The notes under the pieces were generated by a model. The model worked only from the letters and a program-made list of their open reading frames with translations. It was not told the DNA's origin and ran no database searches. Shown piece by piece: positions 16,137 through 24,846 of a stretch of DNA of 64,000 bases (position 1 is its first letter; each line of letters opens with the position of its first letter). The position numbers and the translations under genes were made by a program. Source of the DNA: Pseudarthrobacter chlorophenolicus (GTDB taxonomy: Bacteria > Actinomycetota > Actinomycetes > Actinomycetales > Micrococcaceae); NCBI RefSeq assembly GCF_000962805.1, contig NZ_JZTW01000012.1, positions 1 through 64,000 of the forward strand, read 5' to 3'.

Positions 16137-17693
16137 ATGACGGCGCCTTTGCCCGCGGCTGGCGGAATGGCTGCCGCTGCACCGGCCGTCACCGGCGGCG
16201 CCGAGATGGACGATCCCCGTTCGCCGATCCTTGCAGGCTTTATTGGCTCGATGTTCATGCTGGCCGGATCGCTGGGGGTGGGTTGGCTGGCGCCCGTCTC
16301 CGAACTGCGCAGAATGCCCCTCTTTATCTGGATGCGCGCCGAGGCCGCCGGGGTTGCACTGTCCATCATCCTCCTGGCCGTGGGCGGCATGCTCCTGGTG
16401 CGGGCCTGGCTGCGGCTGGGCCAGAAGGTCCATGTGTGGGGCGCCCAGGCCCGCAGCGCCACACACAAAGCGATCCTGGCATGGGGCCTGCCCATGGTGG
16501 TGTGCGTCCCGCTGTTCAGCCGGGACGTTTACGCCTACATCGGCCAGGGGCGCCTCATGGTTGAAGGGTTCAACCCTTACGAAAATGGCATTTCGGCCCT
16601 GTCCAACTACTTCCAGCTGGGCGCCGACAAGATGTGGACCGAAGCCCCGGTTCCATACGGCCAGCTGTTCCTCTGGATCGAGCAGTTCGTGGTCTGGTCA
16701 ACGAATGTCCAGCCAGAGGCCAGCGTGATGCTGTTCCGTCTGGTGGCGGTGGCGGGCGTGGTGCTGTGCGTCATCTACGTTCCGAAGCTGGCCGAACTGC
16801 ATGGCGTCAACCCGCACCGGGCGCTCTGGCTGACGGCGGCCAACCCGCTGTTCCTGACCAATTTTATTGCCAGTGTCCACAACGATTCCCTTATGATCGG
16901 CCTGGCCCTGGCCGGCCTCTACTACTGCGCCACGCAGCGGGTGGTGCGCGGCATTGTCCTGGTCACTCTGTCCATCGCGGTCAAGCCCATCACGATCGTC
17001 TTCCTGCCCTTCATTGGCCTGCTCTGGGCCGGACAAAATGCCGGCTGGGTCCGAAAATTTTGCTTCTGGGCACTGACGGCCGGAATCAGTCTCGGCCTCC
17101 TTGTTCTGATGGGCCTGGTGAACGGCTTCGGGTTCGGGTGGATCAACGGGCTCTCCGCCCCCGGAAGCATTGCGATCTGGTACGCCCCGGTTGGCCTGAT
17201 CGGGATGATCGTGGCCTCGCTGGCCAATTCGTTTGGACTGGACGGCAGTCTTTTCGCAGGGTGGGTGTTCGACGCCGGTAAGCTCCTGGCGGTGGGCATT
17301 GTGGCCTGGCTGATCCTGCGGGGCGACTATGACCGGCTGATGCGGCGGCTTACGCTCGGATTCGCCGCCATTGTCCTGCTGGCCCCGATCATCCAGTCCT
17401 GGTACGTGGTGTGGCTCATTCCGCTCTTTGCCGTCACCGGCATCCGCAACGACTGGCAGGTCAAAGCGCTCTACTTTGTGGTGTCCTTCTTCATGATCTA
17501 CGCCATCTCGGACCAGCTTGAAGTTTTCCCGTACCTCCAAGCCGATGACCTGGGCTTCGCGCTGACCCTCGCCCGGGTCGCGGCGGCTGTGACAGGCCTG
17601 TTGTTCGGCCTCTACCTGATCTTCTGGGATCCTTCGACAAAACGGCTGTTCCGCAAGTCCGGCGGCCTGGTTGTTGAACGCCCGGTGATTTAG
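16137..17693 (+). CDS. GT-C fold mannosyltransferase (MptA/MptB-like)
   Basis: A 518-residue polytopic membrane protein with about 12 hydrophobic segments, resembling the polyprenol-phosphomannose-dependent alpha-1,6-mannosyltransferases MptA/MptB that build mannan and lipomannan. The catalytic-type aspartate lies in the first outer loop, FSRDVYAYIGQGRLMVEGFNPYENG. FIASVHNDSLMIGLALAGLYY and SIAVKPITIVFLPFI fit the GT-C pattern. The start is uncertain: ATG 16137 lacks a good ribosome site, while GTG 16038 lies nine bases after TAGGAT (16023-16028) and adds an Arg-rich segment. It overlaps alkD by four bases tail to tail. Confidence 0.78.
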   Translation: MTAPLPAAGGMAAAAPAVTGGAEMDDPRSPILAGFIGSMFMLAGSLGVGWLAPVSELRRMPLFIWMRAEAAGVALSIILLAVGGMLLVRAWLRLGQKVHVWGAQARSATHKAILAWGLPMVVCVPLFSRDVYAYIGQGRLMVEGFNPYENGISALSNYFQLGADKMWTEAPVPYGQLFLWIEQFVVWSTNVQPEASVMLFRLVAVAGVVLCVIYVPKLAELHGVNPHRALWLTAANPLFLTNFIASVHNDSLMIGLALAGLYYCATQRVVRGIVLVTLSIAVKPITIVFLPFIGLLWAGQNAGWVRKFCFWALTAGISLGLLVLMGLVNGFGFGWINGLSAPGSIAIWYAPVGLIGMIVASLANSFGLDGSLFAGWVFDAGKLLAVGIVAWLILRGDYDRLMRRLTLGFAAIVLLAPIIQSWYVVWLIPLFAVTGIRNDWQVKALYFVVSFFMIYAISDQLEVFPYLQADDLGFALTLARVAAAVTGLLFGLYLIFWDPSTKRLFRKSGGLVVERPVI

Positions 17694-18403
17694 CGGCCCG
17701 CAGCGCGGCCGTTAAGCCGGCGCAGCGCTTCCCGCCGGGCCAGGGGGCTGATGACGGCGGAGTGCTTTGCCACGAAGGCTGCCACCCAGTCCGGGGAAGT
17801 CTTGGCGTACTCCCGCAGTGCCCATCCGATGGCCTTCCGGACGAAAAATTCTCCGTCCCCCAGATTGGGTTCGATGACCGCGGCCAGCAGCCCGGTGTCC
17901 GTGGCGGCCTTAGCCTTCAGCTGGGCGATGATGGAGGCCCGCCTGAACCAGAAGTCCTCATCTGTACTCCAGGCGTGCAGCACCGCAGTCATTTCCTCGC
18001 GGTGGGCCTGAAGCAGGCCGAAGATGCGCCCCGATATGCCATCCACGAAGTCCCACCAGGCACCTGTACGGATGATTTCCTCGTAGACCGGCAGCATGTG
18101 CAGGTCCCGGGACACCATCCTGTTCGCGGTCAAATCAATGGCGGCGTACCGCTCCTCGCGCACTTCGGAGTGGCGCCACAGATCGAGGACGGTGGCACGC
18201 AGTTCCTCTCCGGACCGGAACGGCGCAGCCGCTGCCGCGTTCTTCGCGATCCGGCGGACTTCAGGCACCCGGACGCCCAGCGAGGGCAGGCTCGACCTCA
18301 TATACGCCTGCGCGCCAGCTGCCCGGACGGGATCGGCATGTTCCCGCAGTTCAGACCGGATGGCGGCAAGCACTTCGGTGTTGGAAGTGGCGGGGCTGTC
18401 CAT
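17690..18403 (-). CDS. DNA alkylation repair protein, AlkD family
   Basis: A 237-residue all-helical HEAT-repeat DNA glycosylase of the AlkC/AlkD family, which removes bulky or positively charged alkylated bases. Residues matching the Bacillus cereus AlkD active site are visible: the tryptophan and aspartate in GAWWDFVDGI, the arginine in DFWFRRASII, and the tryptophan in FVRKAIGWALREYAK. The ATG start is leaderless-like, with TAAGGT (minus strand 18415-18410) six bases upstream. It is convergent with the mannosyltransferase gene and overlaps it by four bases. Confidence 0.9.
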   Translation of the reverse strand: MDSPATSNTEVLAAIRSELREHADPVRAAGAQAYMRSSLPSLGVRVPEVRRIAKNAAAAAPFRSGEELRATVLDLWRHSEVREERYAAIDLTANRMVSRDLHMLPVYEEIIRTGAWWDFVDGISGRIFGLLQAHREEMTAVLHAWSTDEDFWFRRASIIAQLKAKAATDTGLLAAVIEPNLGDGEFFVRKAIGWALREYAKTSPDWVAAFVAKHSAVISPLARREALRRLNGRAAGR

Positions 18404-18517
18404 GAGGCAACCTTAGCCAGCGTGCCGGGCCACCGCAGCCCATGACTCCGCAGGAGCATGTAACAGGCGGATGAGCTAGGCTAGTGAGCGCTAACAACGA
18501 ATCTAAAGAGGTACGCC

Positions 18518-19417
18518 ATGACCGGCACGGAATGCCAGATCGCGTTTGGCCCCTACACCGCCACCGTTACCTCCCGGGGCGCCGCCCTGCGGAACCTGCG
18601 GAACCAGGACCGCGACCTGGTGGTGGGCTTCGGGCCTGACGGCGGCATTCCGGACTACCGCGGAGTCATTTGCGCACCCTGGCCCAACCGGCTGGCCGAC
18701 GGCACTTACAGCTACCTCGGAACGTCATACTCGGCGCCCGTCAATGAGCCGGAGCGGAAAGCGGCCCTCCATGGCCTTGTAACTGACCTGCGCTGGGACG
18801 TCGAAGAAGCCGGGCCGTCATCGGTGACACTCACCTGCCGGATCGAAGCTTCCCCGGCCTATCCCGGGAGCCTGACCCTGACCGTGCGCTACTTGCTCAG
18901 CGAAAACGGCCTGCGCTCTACGGTCCACGCCCGGAATACGGGTACGGTCCCGGCGCCCTATGGCGTGTGCCCGCATCCTTACCTCGTGGCCGGCCCTTCG
19001 CCCCTGGATGCCTGGCAGCTGGAACTCCCCGCCGCAGAGTACCTGGACGTTACGCCGGACCGGCTCCTGCCTGTCGGGATGCGGACCGTGGAAGACCACT
19101 CCTTCGACTTCCGCAACCCGCGCCGGCTGGGCGCCGTAAGGATCGACCACGCCTTCACTGGCTTAACCCGGAATTCCAGCGGAATGGCCTGCGTCAGGGT
19201 GCACGATCCGGCGGGGACCGGCGTCGAACTCGAATGGGGTCCGGAGTGGCCATGGGTCCAGGTCCACACGGCCGATAAACCTGTGGGCCCAGACCGTCTG
19301 GGGCTGGCCGTGGAACCCATGACCTGTCCGCCGGACGCTTTCAATTCGGGCCCCGACCTGATCCATCTGCAGCCGGGTGGCACGCATTCGGGCTCGTGGA
19401 CCATCCGGGCATGCTGA
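18518..19417 (+). CDS. Aldose 1-epimerase family protein
   Basis: A 299-residue galactose-mutarotase-like protein that would interconvert alpha and beta anomers of aldoses. The family motifs are APWPNRLADGTYSY, ALHGLV with the catalytic histidine, CPHPYLVAG with a second histidine, RIDHAFTGL, and VEPMTCPPDAFNSG with the catalytic Glu. ATG at 18518 follows AAAGAGG at 18504-18510. It stands upstream of the sugar-catabolism block and may feed it, but it has its own promoter-like TAGGCT at 18477-18482. The exact sugar is unknown. Confidence 0.92.
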   Translation: MTGTECQIAFGPYTATVTSRGAALRNLRNQDRDLVVGFGPDGGIPDYRGVICAPWPNRLADGTYSYLGTSYSAPVNEPERKAALHGLVTDLRWDVEEAGPSSVTLTCRIEASPAYPGSLTLTVRYLLSENGLRSTVHARNTGTVPAPYGVCPHPYLVAGPSPLDAWQLELPAAEYLDVTPDRLLPVGMRTVEDHSFDFRNPRRLGAVRIDHAFTGLTRNSSGMACVRVHDPAGTGVELEWGPEWPWVQVHTADKPVGPDRLGLAVEPMTCPPDAFNSGPDLIHLQPGGTHSGSWTIRAC

Positions 19418-19479
19418 CAGGGCTGGCATCCTGAAAGCAGATGCTTCAGCTGCCGGGCACCGGGGGTCCCGCTAACCGG

Positions 19480-20256
19480 TCAGGGCGCGGCTGCCACCGG
19501 TGCGGGCGCGGCCGGCTGAGCGGCGTACGTCCAGCCGGCGCGCTCCAGCCAGGCCGCGCAAAGAGCCGGCCACTGTTCAGCGCCCGGTGCCCCGGCCGCG
19601 AGGCCGATGCCGTGCCGGCCGTGGGGGAAGACATGGAGTTCCGCAGGCACGCCGGAGTCGAAAAGCGCCTGCGCGTAGCCCAGGCTGTGGCTGACGGGAA
19701 CCGCCGCGTCGTCGGCTGTGTGCCACAGGAACGCCGGCGGGGTCTGAGGGGTCACCTGCCGGTCTGCGGAAAGAGCAGACAGCAGTTCCGGTGAGGGTGC
19801 GTCGCCCACAAGGTTGTCCACTGACCCCTGGTGCACATCCCGGGACAGGGACACCACGGGGTAGCACAGAACTGCCAGGTCAGGCACGGAGCCGGGGACA
19901 TCGAGGGCAGGGACGCCCGTGGAAACCGCCGTCGACAGGGTTGCAGCGAGGTGGCCTCCCGCCGAGAACCCCAGTACCCCGATCCGTTGCGGGTCCACCG
20001 ACAGGCCGTGGGCTCCACTGCGGATGTACAGCATGGCTTCCTTGGCGTCCACGAGGGGAGCGGGGTGCCGGTGCGGAGCTACCCGGTAACGCAGGACAAA
20101 TGCGTGGATACCCAGCGATGCGAGCCATTCGGCTACGGGTTCGGCCTCATGGTCGGCCTGGTGCGCGTATCCGCCGCCCGGCAGCACCAGCACGGCGGGC
20201 AGCAACCCGTCATCGTGGCAACGGGCAGGAACTGAGGTCAGGCCGTTCGGCGCCAT
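19480..20256 (-). CDS. Alpha/beta hydrolase, acetyl-esterase-like
   Basis: A 258-residue serine hydrolase. LVLPGGGYAHQ forms the oxyanion-hole segment, GFSAGGH is the nucleophile elbow, HTADDAAVP provides the acid and GRHGIGLA the histidine. This pattern resembles acetyl xylan and carbohydrate esterases. There is no signal peptide, so it should act inside the cell on an imported acetylated sugar or glycoside. Its ATG shares one base with the LacI regulator stop (TGATG), so the two are coupled. The C-terminus is Ala/Pro-rich. The substrate is not evident. Confidence 0.82.
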   Translation of the reverse strand: MAPNGLTSVPARCHDDGLLPAVLVLPGGGYAHQADHEAEPVAEWLASLGIHAFVLRYRVAPHRHPAPLVDAKEAMLYIRSGAHGLSVDPQRIGVLGFSAGGHLAATLSTAVSTGVPALDVPGSVPDLAVLCYPVVSLSRDVHQGSVDNLVGDAPSPELLSALSADRQVTPQTPPAFLWHTADDAAVPVSHSLGYAQALFDSGVPAELHVFPHGRHGIGLAAGAPGAEQWPALCAAWLERAGWTYAAQPAAPAPVAAAP

Positions 20257-21344
20257 CAGTCCGCGGTCTCCGTGCTGCGGCGCAGCATGACTTTGCCGGT
20301 CACCGGAAGCGGTGCGTAATCCTGTTCGTCGCCGTCGGCCGTGGGTGGTGCAGTGGCCCTGGTGGCGAGCCGGCCGATTTCCTCCAGCGGCAGGCTGACA
20401 GTGGAAAGTGCAGGCCTGAAATCGCGCAGTGTCTCGATGTCATCGAAGCCTGCGATCCGTGCGTCGCGGGGTATGCGCAGCCCTTCTGTCCGTAGCGCGG
20501 CCGCCGCCCCGATGGCCATGACGTCGTTGACAGCGAAAATACCCAGCCCGTTGCCTGCGGGGCGGCCGCTTTGGCCGGTTCCGCCGGCCTTGATCCGCGC
20601 CGCCAGCTTGAGGCCGGCGTCATATCCTCCGGACCGGTTAAAGGAGCTCCGCAGGACCTCGGCGGGGCCGCGGCCTGCGCGGCTGAGCCCCTCCTGGAAG
20701 CCGCGGATCCGGTCATCGGAGGTGAAGAGCCCTTCCGGGCCGCCGATGATGACGAAGTCGCCGTCCCAGCCCGCGGCCAGTTCCACTGCCAGCTTTGCGG
20801 CAAGTTCCTGGTTGGGGACGGAGACCACGTGGTAGCCCTCCGGCGCGGCGGCGCCAACTACAGGGTGTCCCACCACAGCGACCTGCCCTCCGTTGCGGCA
20901 GTAGCGGTCCAGCTCCGCAGCCAGTTCTGCGTTCTGGTCTCCGTCTTCAGCCCGCGACGAGCGCGAGCCCGCGATCACGATCGAGTCGGCGCGCCGCGCT
21001 GCGAAGGCGGCAACGGCTTCCTTTTCTTCCCCGGGTGCCCCGCCCGTGGTGGCCAGCAGCACCATCCGGCGCTGTTCGCGCGCAGCCTCCTGGACGCCCC
21101 TGGCTATCGCCGCGAAGTAAGGGTCCGCGATGTCGTGGACTATGAGGCCAATCAGGCCGGAACTCGACTTGGCCAGTCCCTGCGCCTGCGCGTTGGGAAT
21201 GTAGCCCAGTGAGTCTGCCGCCTGGCGGACTCGCTCGGCGATGTCTTTGCCGGGCTTGCGCGCAGAGCCGTTGAGGACGCGGGAGGCGGTGGCGGGAGAC
21301 ACCCCGGCAAGCCGGGCCACCTCGGTAAGGGTACTAGCGGCCAC
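20256..21344 (-). CDS. LacI-family transcriptional regulator of the Gfo/Idh-DUF993 operon
   Basis: A 362-residue repressor. The N-terminal helix-turn-helix reads LTEVARLAGVSPATASRVLNG, followed by the hinge GYIPNAQAQGLAKSSS and a periplasmic-binding-protein-like sensor domain (LIGLIVHDIADPYFA, FAVNDVMAIGAAAAL, IAGFDDIE). GTG at 21344 has CAGGAG upstream and gives the normal LacI length; the longer frame does not fit. It faces the Gfo/Idh operon across 170 bases that contain two GCGC-centred palindromes. Autoregulation and control of the divergent operon are strongly suggested by position; the inducer is unknown. Confidence 0.9.
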   Translation of the reverse strand: MAASTLTEVARLAGVSPATASRVLNGSARKPGKDIAERVRQAADSLGYIPNAQAQGLAKSSSGLIGLIVHDIADPYFAAIARGVQEAAREQRRMVLLATTGGAPGEEKEAVAAFAARRADSIVIAGSRSSRAEDGDQNAELAAELDRYCRNGGQVAVVGHPVVGAAAPEGYHVVSVPNQELAAKLAVELAAGWDGDFVIIGGPEGLFTSDDRIRGFQEGLSRAGRGPAEVLRSSFNRSGGYDAGLKLAARIKAGGTGQSGRPAGNGLGIFAVNDVMAIGAAAALRTEGLRIPRDARIAGFDDIETLRDFRPALSTVSLPLEEIGRLATRATAPPTADGDEQDYAPLPVTGKVMLRRSTETAD

Positions 21345-21407
21345 AGCAACTCCTGCACGTCGGGGGAAGATAACGGTCACCACATTATGGCAGTTGAAAG
21401 TTCTTCC

Positions 21408-21421
21408 GGAAAGCGCTTGCC
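21408..21421. promoter_or_regulatory. LacI-type operator palindrome 1
   Basis: GGAAAGCGCTTGCC is a 14-base inverted repeat with one mismatch and a central AGCGCT, the symmetry typical of LacI-family operators. It is 63 bases upstream of the LacI start, so it may govern autoregulation. Confidence 0.7.
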
Positions 21422-21455
21422 AAGTCTGTTGGCGGCGGTGCATGATGGAACAAGT

Positions 21456-21471
21456 GGGAATGCGCTTTCCC
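21456..21471. promoter_or_regulatory. LacI-type operator palindrome 2
   Basis: GGGAATGCGCTTTCCC is a 16-base inverted repeat with one mismatch around GCGC. Its centre is 49 bases from that of the first palindrome and 51 bases before the Gfo/Idh start. A pair with this spacing could support looping by a LacI tetramer. Confidence 0.75.
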
Positions 21472-21514
21472 AATCAGGCTTGAGTAAAACTTGCTCACTC
21501 ACCGTGGAGGACAC

Positions 21515-22684
21515 ATGGGCTTCGAAACAAAGACGATCCGCATCGCCATGAACGGCATTACCGGCCGCATGGGTTACCGCCAGCACCTGCTGCGTTCCAT
21601 CCTGCCGATCCGTGACGCCGGCGGCTTCACCCTGGAAGACGGCACCCGCGTCCAGGTCGAGCCCATCCTGGTGGGACGCAACGAGGCCAAGATCCGTGAA
21701 CTGGCCGAGAAGCACAAGGTCGCCGAATGGACCACCGACCTGGACTCGGTCATCAACGATCCCACCGTTGACGTCATCTTCGACGCCTCCATGACCAGCC
21801 TGCGTGCCGCCACCCTGAAGAAGGCCATGCTGGCCGGCAAGCACATCTTCACCGAGAAGCCCACCGCGGAAACCCTGGAAGAGGCCATCGAGCTGGCCCG
21901 CATCGGTAAGGAAGCAGGCGTCACCGCAGGCGTCGTCCACGACAAGCTGTACCTCCCGGGCCTGGTCAAGCTCCGCCGCCTGGTGGACGAAGGCTTCTTT
22001 GGCCGCATCCTCTCCATCCGCGGCGAGTTCGGCTACTGGGTGTTCGAAGGTGACGTCCAGGCTGCCCAGCGCCCGTCCTGGAACTACCGCAAGGAAGACG
22101 GCGGCGGAATGACCACGGACATGTTCTGCCACTGGAACTATGTCCTCGAAGGCATTATCGGCAAGGTCAAGAGTGTCAGCGCCAAGACCGCCACGCACAT
22201 CCCCGCCCGTTGGGACGAGGCCGGCAAGGAATACAAGGCAACGGCTGACGACGCCTCCTACGGAATCTTCGAGCTTGAGACCCCCGCTGGAGACGCAGTG
22301 GTGGGCCAGATCAACTCGTCCTGGGCCGTCCGCGTCTACCGCGACGAGCTGGTGGAATTCCAGATCGACGGCACCCACGGATCCGCTGTGGCAGGGCTCA
22401 ACAAGTGTGTTGCCCAGCAGCGTGCCCACACCCCCAAGCCCGTCTGGAACCCCGACCTGCCCGTCACCGAATCCTTCCGCGACCAGTGGCAGGAAGTTCC
22501 GGCAAACGCCGAGCTGGACAACGGCTTCAAGCTGCAGTGGGAGGAATTCCTGCGCGACGTCGTCGCTGGCCGGGAGCACCGCTTCGGCCTGCTCTCTGCA
22601 GCCCGGGGTGTCCAGCTTGCAGAGCTCGGCCTGCAGTCCAATGACGAACGCCGCACCATCGACATCCCGGAGATCACGCTCTAA
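21515..22684 (+). CDS. Gfo/Idh/MocA family oxidoreductase
   Basis: A 389-residue NAD(P)-dependent dehydrogenase likely to oxidise a sugar, sugar acid or polyol. The Rossmann domain begins IRIAMNGITGRMGYRQHLL, an atypical glycine motif in which GRMG recalls DapB. The family motif EKP is in KHIFTEKPTAETLEEA, and the C-terminal sheet domain includes DKLYLPGLVKLRRL and GGGMTTDMFCHWNYVLEGI, with the usual Asp and His for catalysis. ATG at 21515 follows GGAGG (21506-21510). It is the first gene of a tightly coupled three-gene operon; the stop shares one base with the DUF993 ATG. The substrate is unknown. Confidence 0.88.
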   Translation: MGFETKTIRIAMNGITGRMGYRQHLLRSILPIRDAGGFTLEDGTRVQVEPILVGRNEAKIRELAEKHKVAEWTTDLDSVINDPTVDVIFDASMTSLRAATLKKAMLAGKHIFTEKPTAETLEEAIELARIGKEAGVTAGVVHDKLYLPGLVKLRRLVDEGFFGRILSIRGEFGYWVFEGDVQAAQRPSWNYRKEDGGGMTTDMFCHWNYVLEGIIGKVKSVSAKTATHIPARWDEAGKEYKATADDASYGIFELETPAGDAVVGQINSSWAVRVYRDELVEFQIDGTHGSAVAGLNKCVAQQRAHTPKPVWNPDLPVTESFRDQWQEVPANAELDNGFKLQWEEFLRDVVAGREHRFGLLSAARGVQLAELGLQSNDERRTIDIPEITL

Positions 22685-23898
22685 TGACATCCCTCATCCT
22701 TCCCTCCCACGACGGCGGCACTAGGGAATACCGCCTGCAGGGCGGCACCACGTGGGCCCGCCCCTCGGCGCCCCTCACGGCGCGGCGCGCGTACGCCGCA
22801 GCCCACGTCATCCCCGAGGTCCTTGCCGACAACACCCCAGGTGCCCCGGCACGCCTCGACTGGGATGCCACGATGGCCTACCGGCACGAACTGTGGTCCT
22901 ACGGCCTCGGCGTGGCCGATGCCATGGACACCGCGCAGCGGGGCATGGGCCTTGACTGGGCAGCCACCCAGCAGCTGATCAAGCGCACCGGCGTCGAGGC
23001 GGCGTCCGTGGTTGCAGCGAACAATGCGGCCACGGCGGGCAAGTCCGTCCGTGACCTCGTGTCCTGCGGCGCAGGCACCGACCAGCTGGACATCGACTCC
23101 CTGCCCGCGGGCAACGCCGGACTCAAGGCTGTCCTTGAGGCTTACCGCGAACAGATCGCCGTCATCTCCGAGGCCGGTCCCAAGGTGATCCTCATGGCAT
23201 CCCGTGCCCTGGCCAAGGTTGCCAGCGGTCCCGAGGACTACCTGCGCGTGTACGCCACCCTGCTGCAGGAGGTGGACCAGCCCGTCATCCTGCACTGGCT
23301 GGGCACCATGTTCGATCCCGCCCTCGCCGGGTACTGGGGTTCGGACCACGTTCCCACCGCCACCGAGACCTTCCTGGGCCTCATCAAGGACAACGCGGAC
23401 AAGGTCGACGGCGTCAAGGTCTCCCTGCTCGATGCAAGTCACGAGGTGGCCCTGCGCGCAGCCCTGCCTGAAGGTGTCCGCCTCTACACCGGCGATGACT
23501 TCAACTACCCGGAGCTCATCGACGGGGACGGCACGCACCACTCGGACGCGCTGCTGGGCATCTTCGCGGCGATCTACCCGGCCGCCTCCGTGGCCTTGCA
23601 GAACTACGACGCCGGAAACGCCGCCAAGGCCCGGGAGATCCTGGACTCCACCCGGGAGCTGGGCAAGCACATCTTCAGTGCTCCCACGTTCTACTACAAG
23701 ACGGGCATCGCGTTCATGTCCTGGCTGAACGGCAAGCAGCCCGGGTTCCAGATGGTGGGCGGCCTGCATTCGGGCCGCTCGGTCCAGCACCTGGCCACCA
23801 CGTTCGAACTGGCGGACCAGGCCGGCCTCCTGAGGGATCCTGCACTGGCAGCCTTCCGGATGTCCGACTTCCTGCGGATCAACGGGGTGGGCGTGTGA
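22684..23898 (+). CDS. DUF993 family protein (dihydrodipicolinate-synthase-like TIM barrel)
   Basis: A 404-residue cytoplasmic protein of the DUF993 family, often annotated as a dihydrodipicolinate-synthase family protein. The N-terminal region has AYRHELWSYGLGVADAMDTAQRG; the central barrel has ILHWLGTMFDPALAGYWG, VDGVKVSLLDASHE with a lysine in the position expected for a Schiff-base aldolase, and RLYTGDDFNYPELI. If that lysine is catalytic, the enzyme would be an aldolase or lyase (inference). It overlaps both neighbours (one base and four bases), so the three proteins are made together. No biochemical role for the family is known to me. Confidence 0.83.
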   Translation: MTSLILPSHDGGTREYRLQGGTTWARPSAPLTARRAYAAAHVIPEVLADNTPGAPARLDWDATMAYRHELWSYGLGVADAMDTAQRGMGLDWAATQQLIKRTGVEAASVVAANNAATAGKSVRDLVSCGAGTDQLDIDSLPAGNAGLKAVLEAYREQIAVISEAGPKVILMASRALAKVASGPEDYLRVYATLLQEVDQPVILHWLGTMFDPALAGYWGSDHVPTATETFLGLIKDNADKVDGVKVSLLDASHEVALRAALPEGVRLYTGDDFNYPELIDGDGTHHSDALLGIFAAIYPAASVALQNYDAGNAAKAREILDSTRELGKHIFSAPTFYYKTGIAFMSWLNGKQPGFQMVGGLHSGRSVQHLATTFELADQAGLLRDPALAAFRMSDFLRINGVGV

Positions 23899-24734
23899 GC
23901 GACTTTTCGCGCCTCTCCATCAACAGCGCCACCACTAAGAAATGGTCACTGGCCCAGGTGGTCGAGGGTTGCGTCAACGCCGGCATTCCCGCCATCGGCC
24001 CGTGGCGTGACCGCGTCGAGGAGGCCGGGCTGGACAAGGCTGCCCGGCTGATCAAGGACGCCGGACTGCGCGTGTCCTCGCTGTGCCGCGGCGGGTTCCT
24101 CACCGCCGCCGACGCCGAGGGGCAGGCGGCCGCGCTCGCCGACAACCGCGCAGCCATCCTGGAGGCCGTGGCACTGGACACCAGGGAACTCTTCCTGGTG
24201 GTCGGCGGACTGGCGCCGGGGGAGAAGGACGTAGTGGCGGCGCGGCAGCGTGTGGCGGACCGGCTGGCGGACCTCGTCCCCTTCGCCGAGGAAAACGGCG
24301 TCCGGCTGGTGCTTGAACCGCTGCACCCCATGTACGCCGCGGACCGCGCACTCATCTCCACCCTGGGCCAGGCCCTGGATCTCGCTGCGCCGTTCGACTC
24401 CTCGGCGGTGGGCGTCGCCGTCGACACGTTCCATGTCTGGTGGGATCCGGAACTGAAAGCGCAGATTGAACGCGCCGGCCGGGAAGACCGCATCGCTTCC
24501 TACCAGGTCTGCGACTTCAACATGCCCATCGCAGCCGATCCGCTGCTGTCGCGCGGGTACATGGGCGACGGTGTGGTGGACTTCGCCACCATCGGCACCT
24601 GGGTCCGCGACGCCGGCTATACCGGTGACATCGAGGTGGAGATTTTCAGGCAGGAAATCTGGGACACGGACGGCAACACCGTCCTGTCCACGGTGAAGGA
24701 CCGCTACGCGGAGCTCGTCCTCCCGTACGCCTGA
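23895..24734 (+). CDS. Sugar phosphate isomerase/epimerase (xylose-isomerase-like TIM barrel)
   Basis: A 279-residue TIM-barrel enzyme of the AP endonuclease 2/xylose isomerase-like family, which uses a divalent metal to isomerise, epimerise or eliminate on sugars and keto-sugars. Metal ligands are suggested by RLVLEPLHPMYA (Glu), VAVDTFHVWWDP (Asp and His), YQVCDFNMP and DIEVEIFRQEIW (Glu). MGDGVVDFATIGTWVRDAGY is a conserved substrate-site segment. It overlaps the DUF993 stop by four bases (GTGA). Two hairpins follow the stop. Similar pairs of Gfo/Idh and TIM-barrel proteins act on keto-glycosides and inositols, but the substrate here cannot be read from sequence. Confidence 0.87.
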   Translation: MSDFSRLSINSATTKKWSLAQVVEGCVNAGIPAIGPWRDRVEEAGLDKAARLIKDAGLRVSSLCRGGFLTAADAEGQAAALADNRAAILEAVALDTRELFLVVGGLAPGEKDVVAARQRVADRLADLVPFAEENGVRLVLEPLHPMYAADRALISTLGQALDLAAPFDSSAVGVAVDTFHVWWDPELKAQIERAGREDRIASYQVCDFNMPIAADPLLSRGYMGDGVVDFATIGTWVRDAGYTGDIEVEIFRQEIWDTDGNTVLSTVKDRYAELVLPYA

Positions 24735-24755
24735 CGCGGCACAGCCGCCCAGACC

Positions 24756-24832
24756 CGCGGGCCCCTGCTACGTCACGGCAGGGGCCCGCGTCCCACATAC
24801 GGAAGGCCCGGACCGCCTGCGGTCCGGGCCTT
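24756..24832. terminator. Two tandem hairpins between convergent operons
   Basis: CGCGGGCCCCTGC and its complement (24756-24790), then AAGGCCCGGACCGC and its complement (24803-24832), form two strong stems without long T runs. They lie between the converging isomerase and xylB genes and probably stop both transcripts. Confidence 0.75.
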
Positions 24833-24846
24833 CGGCTTCCTGCCGT

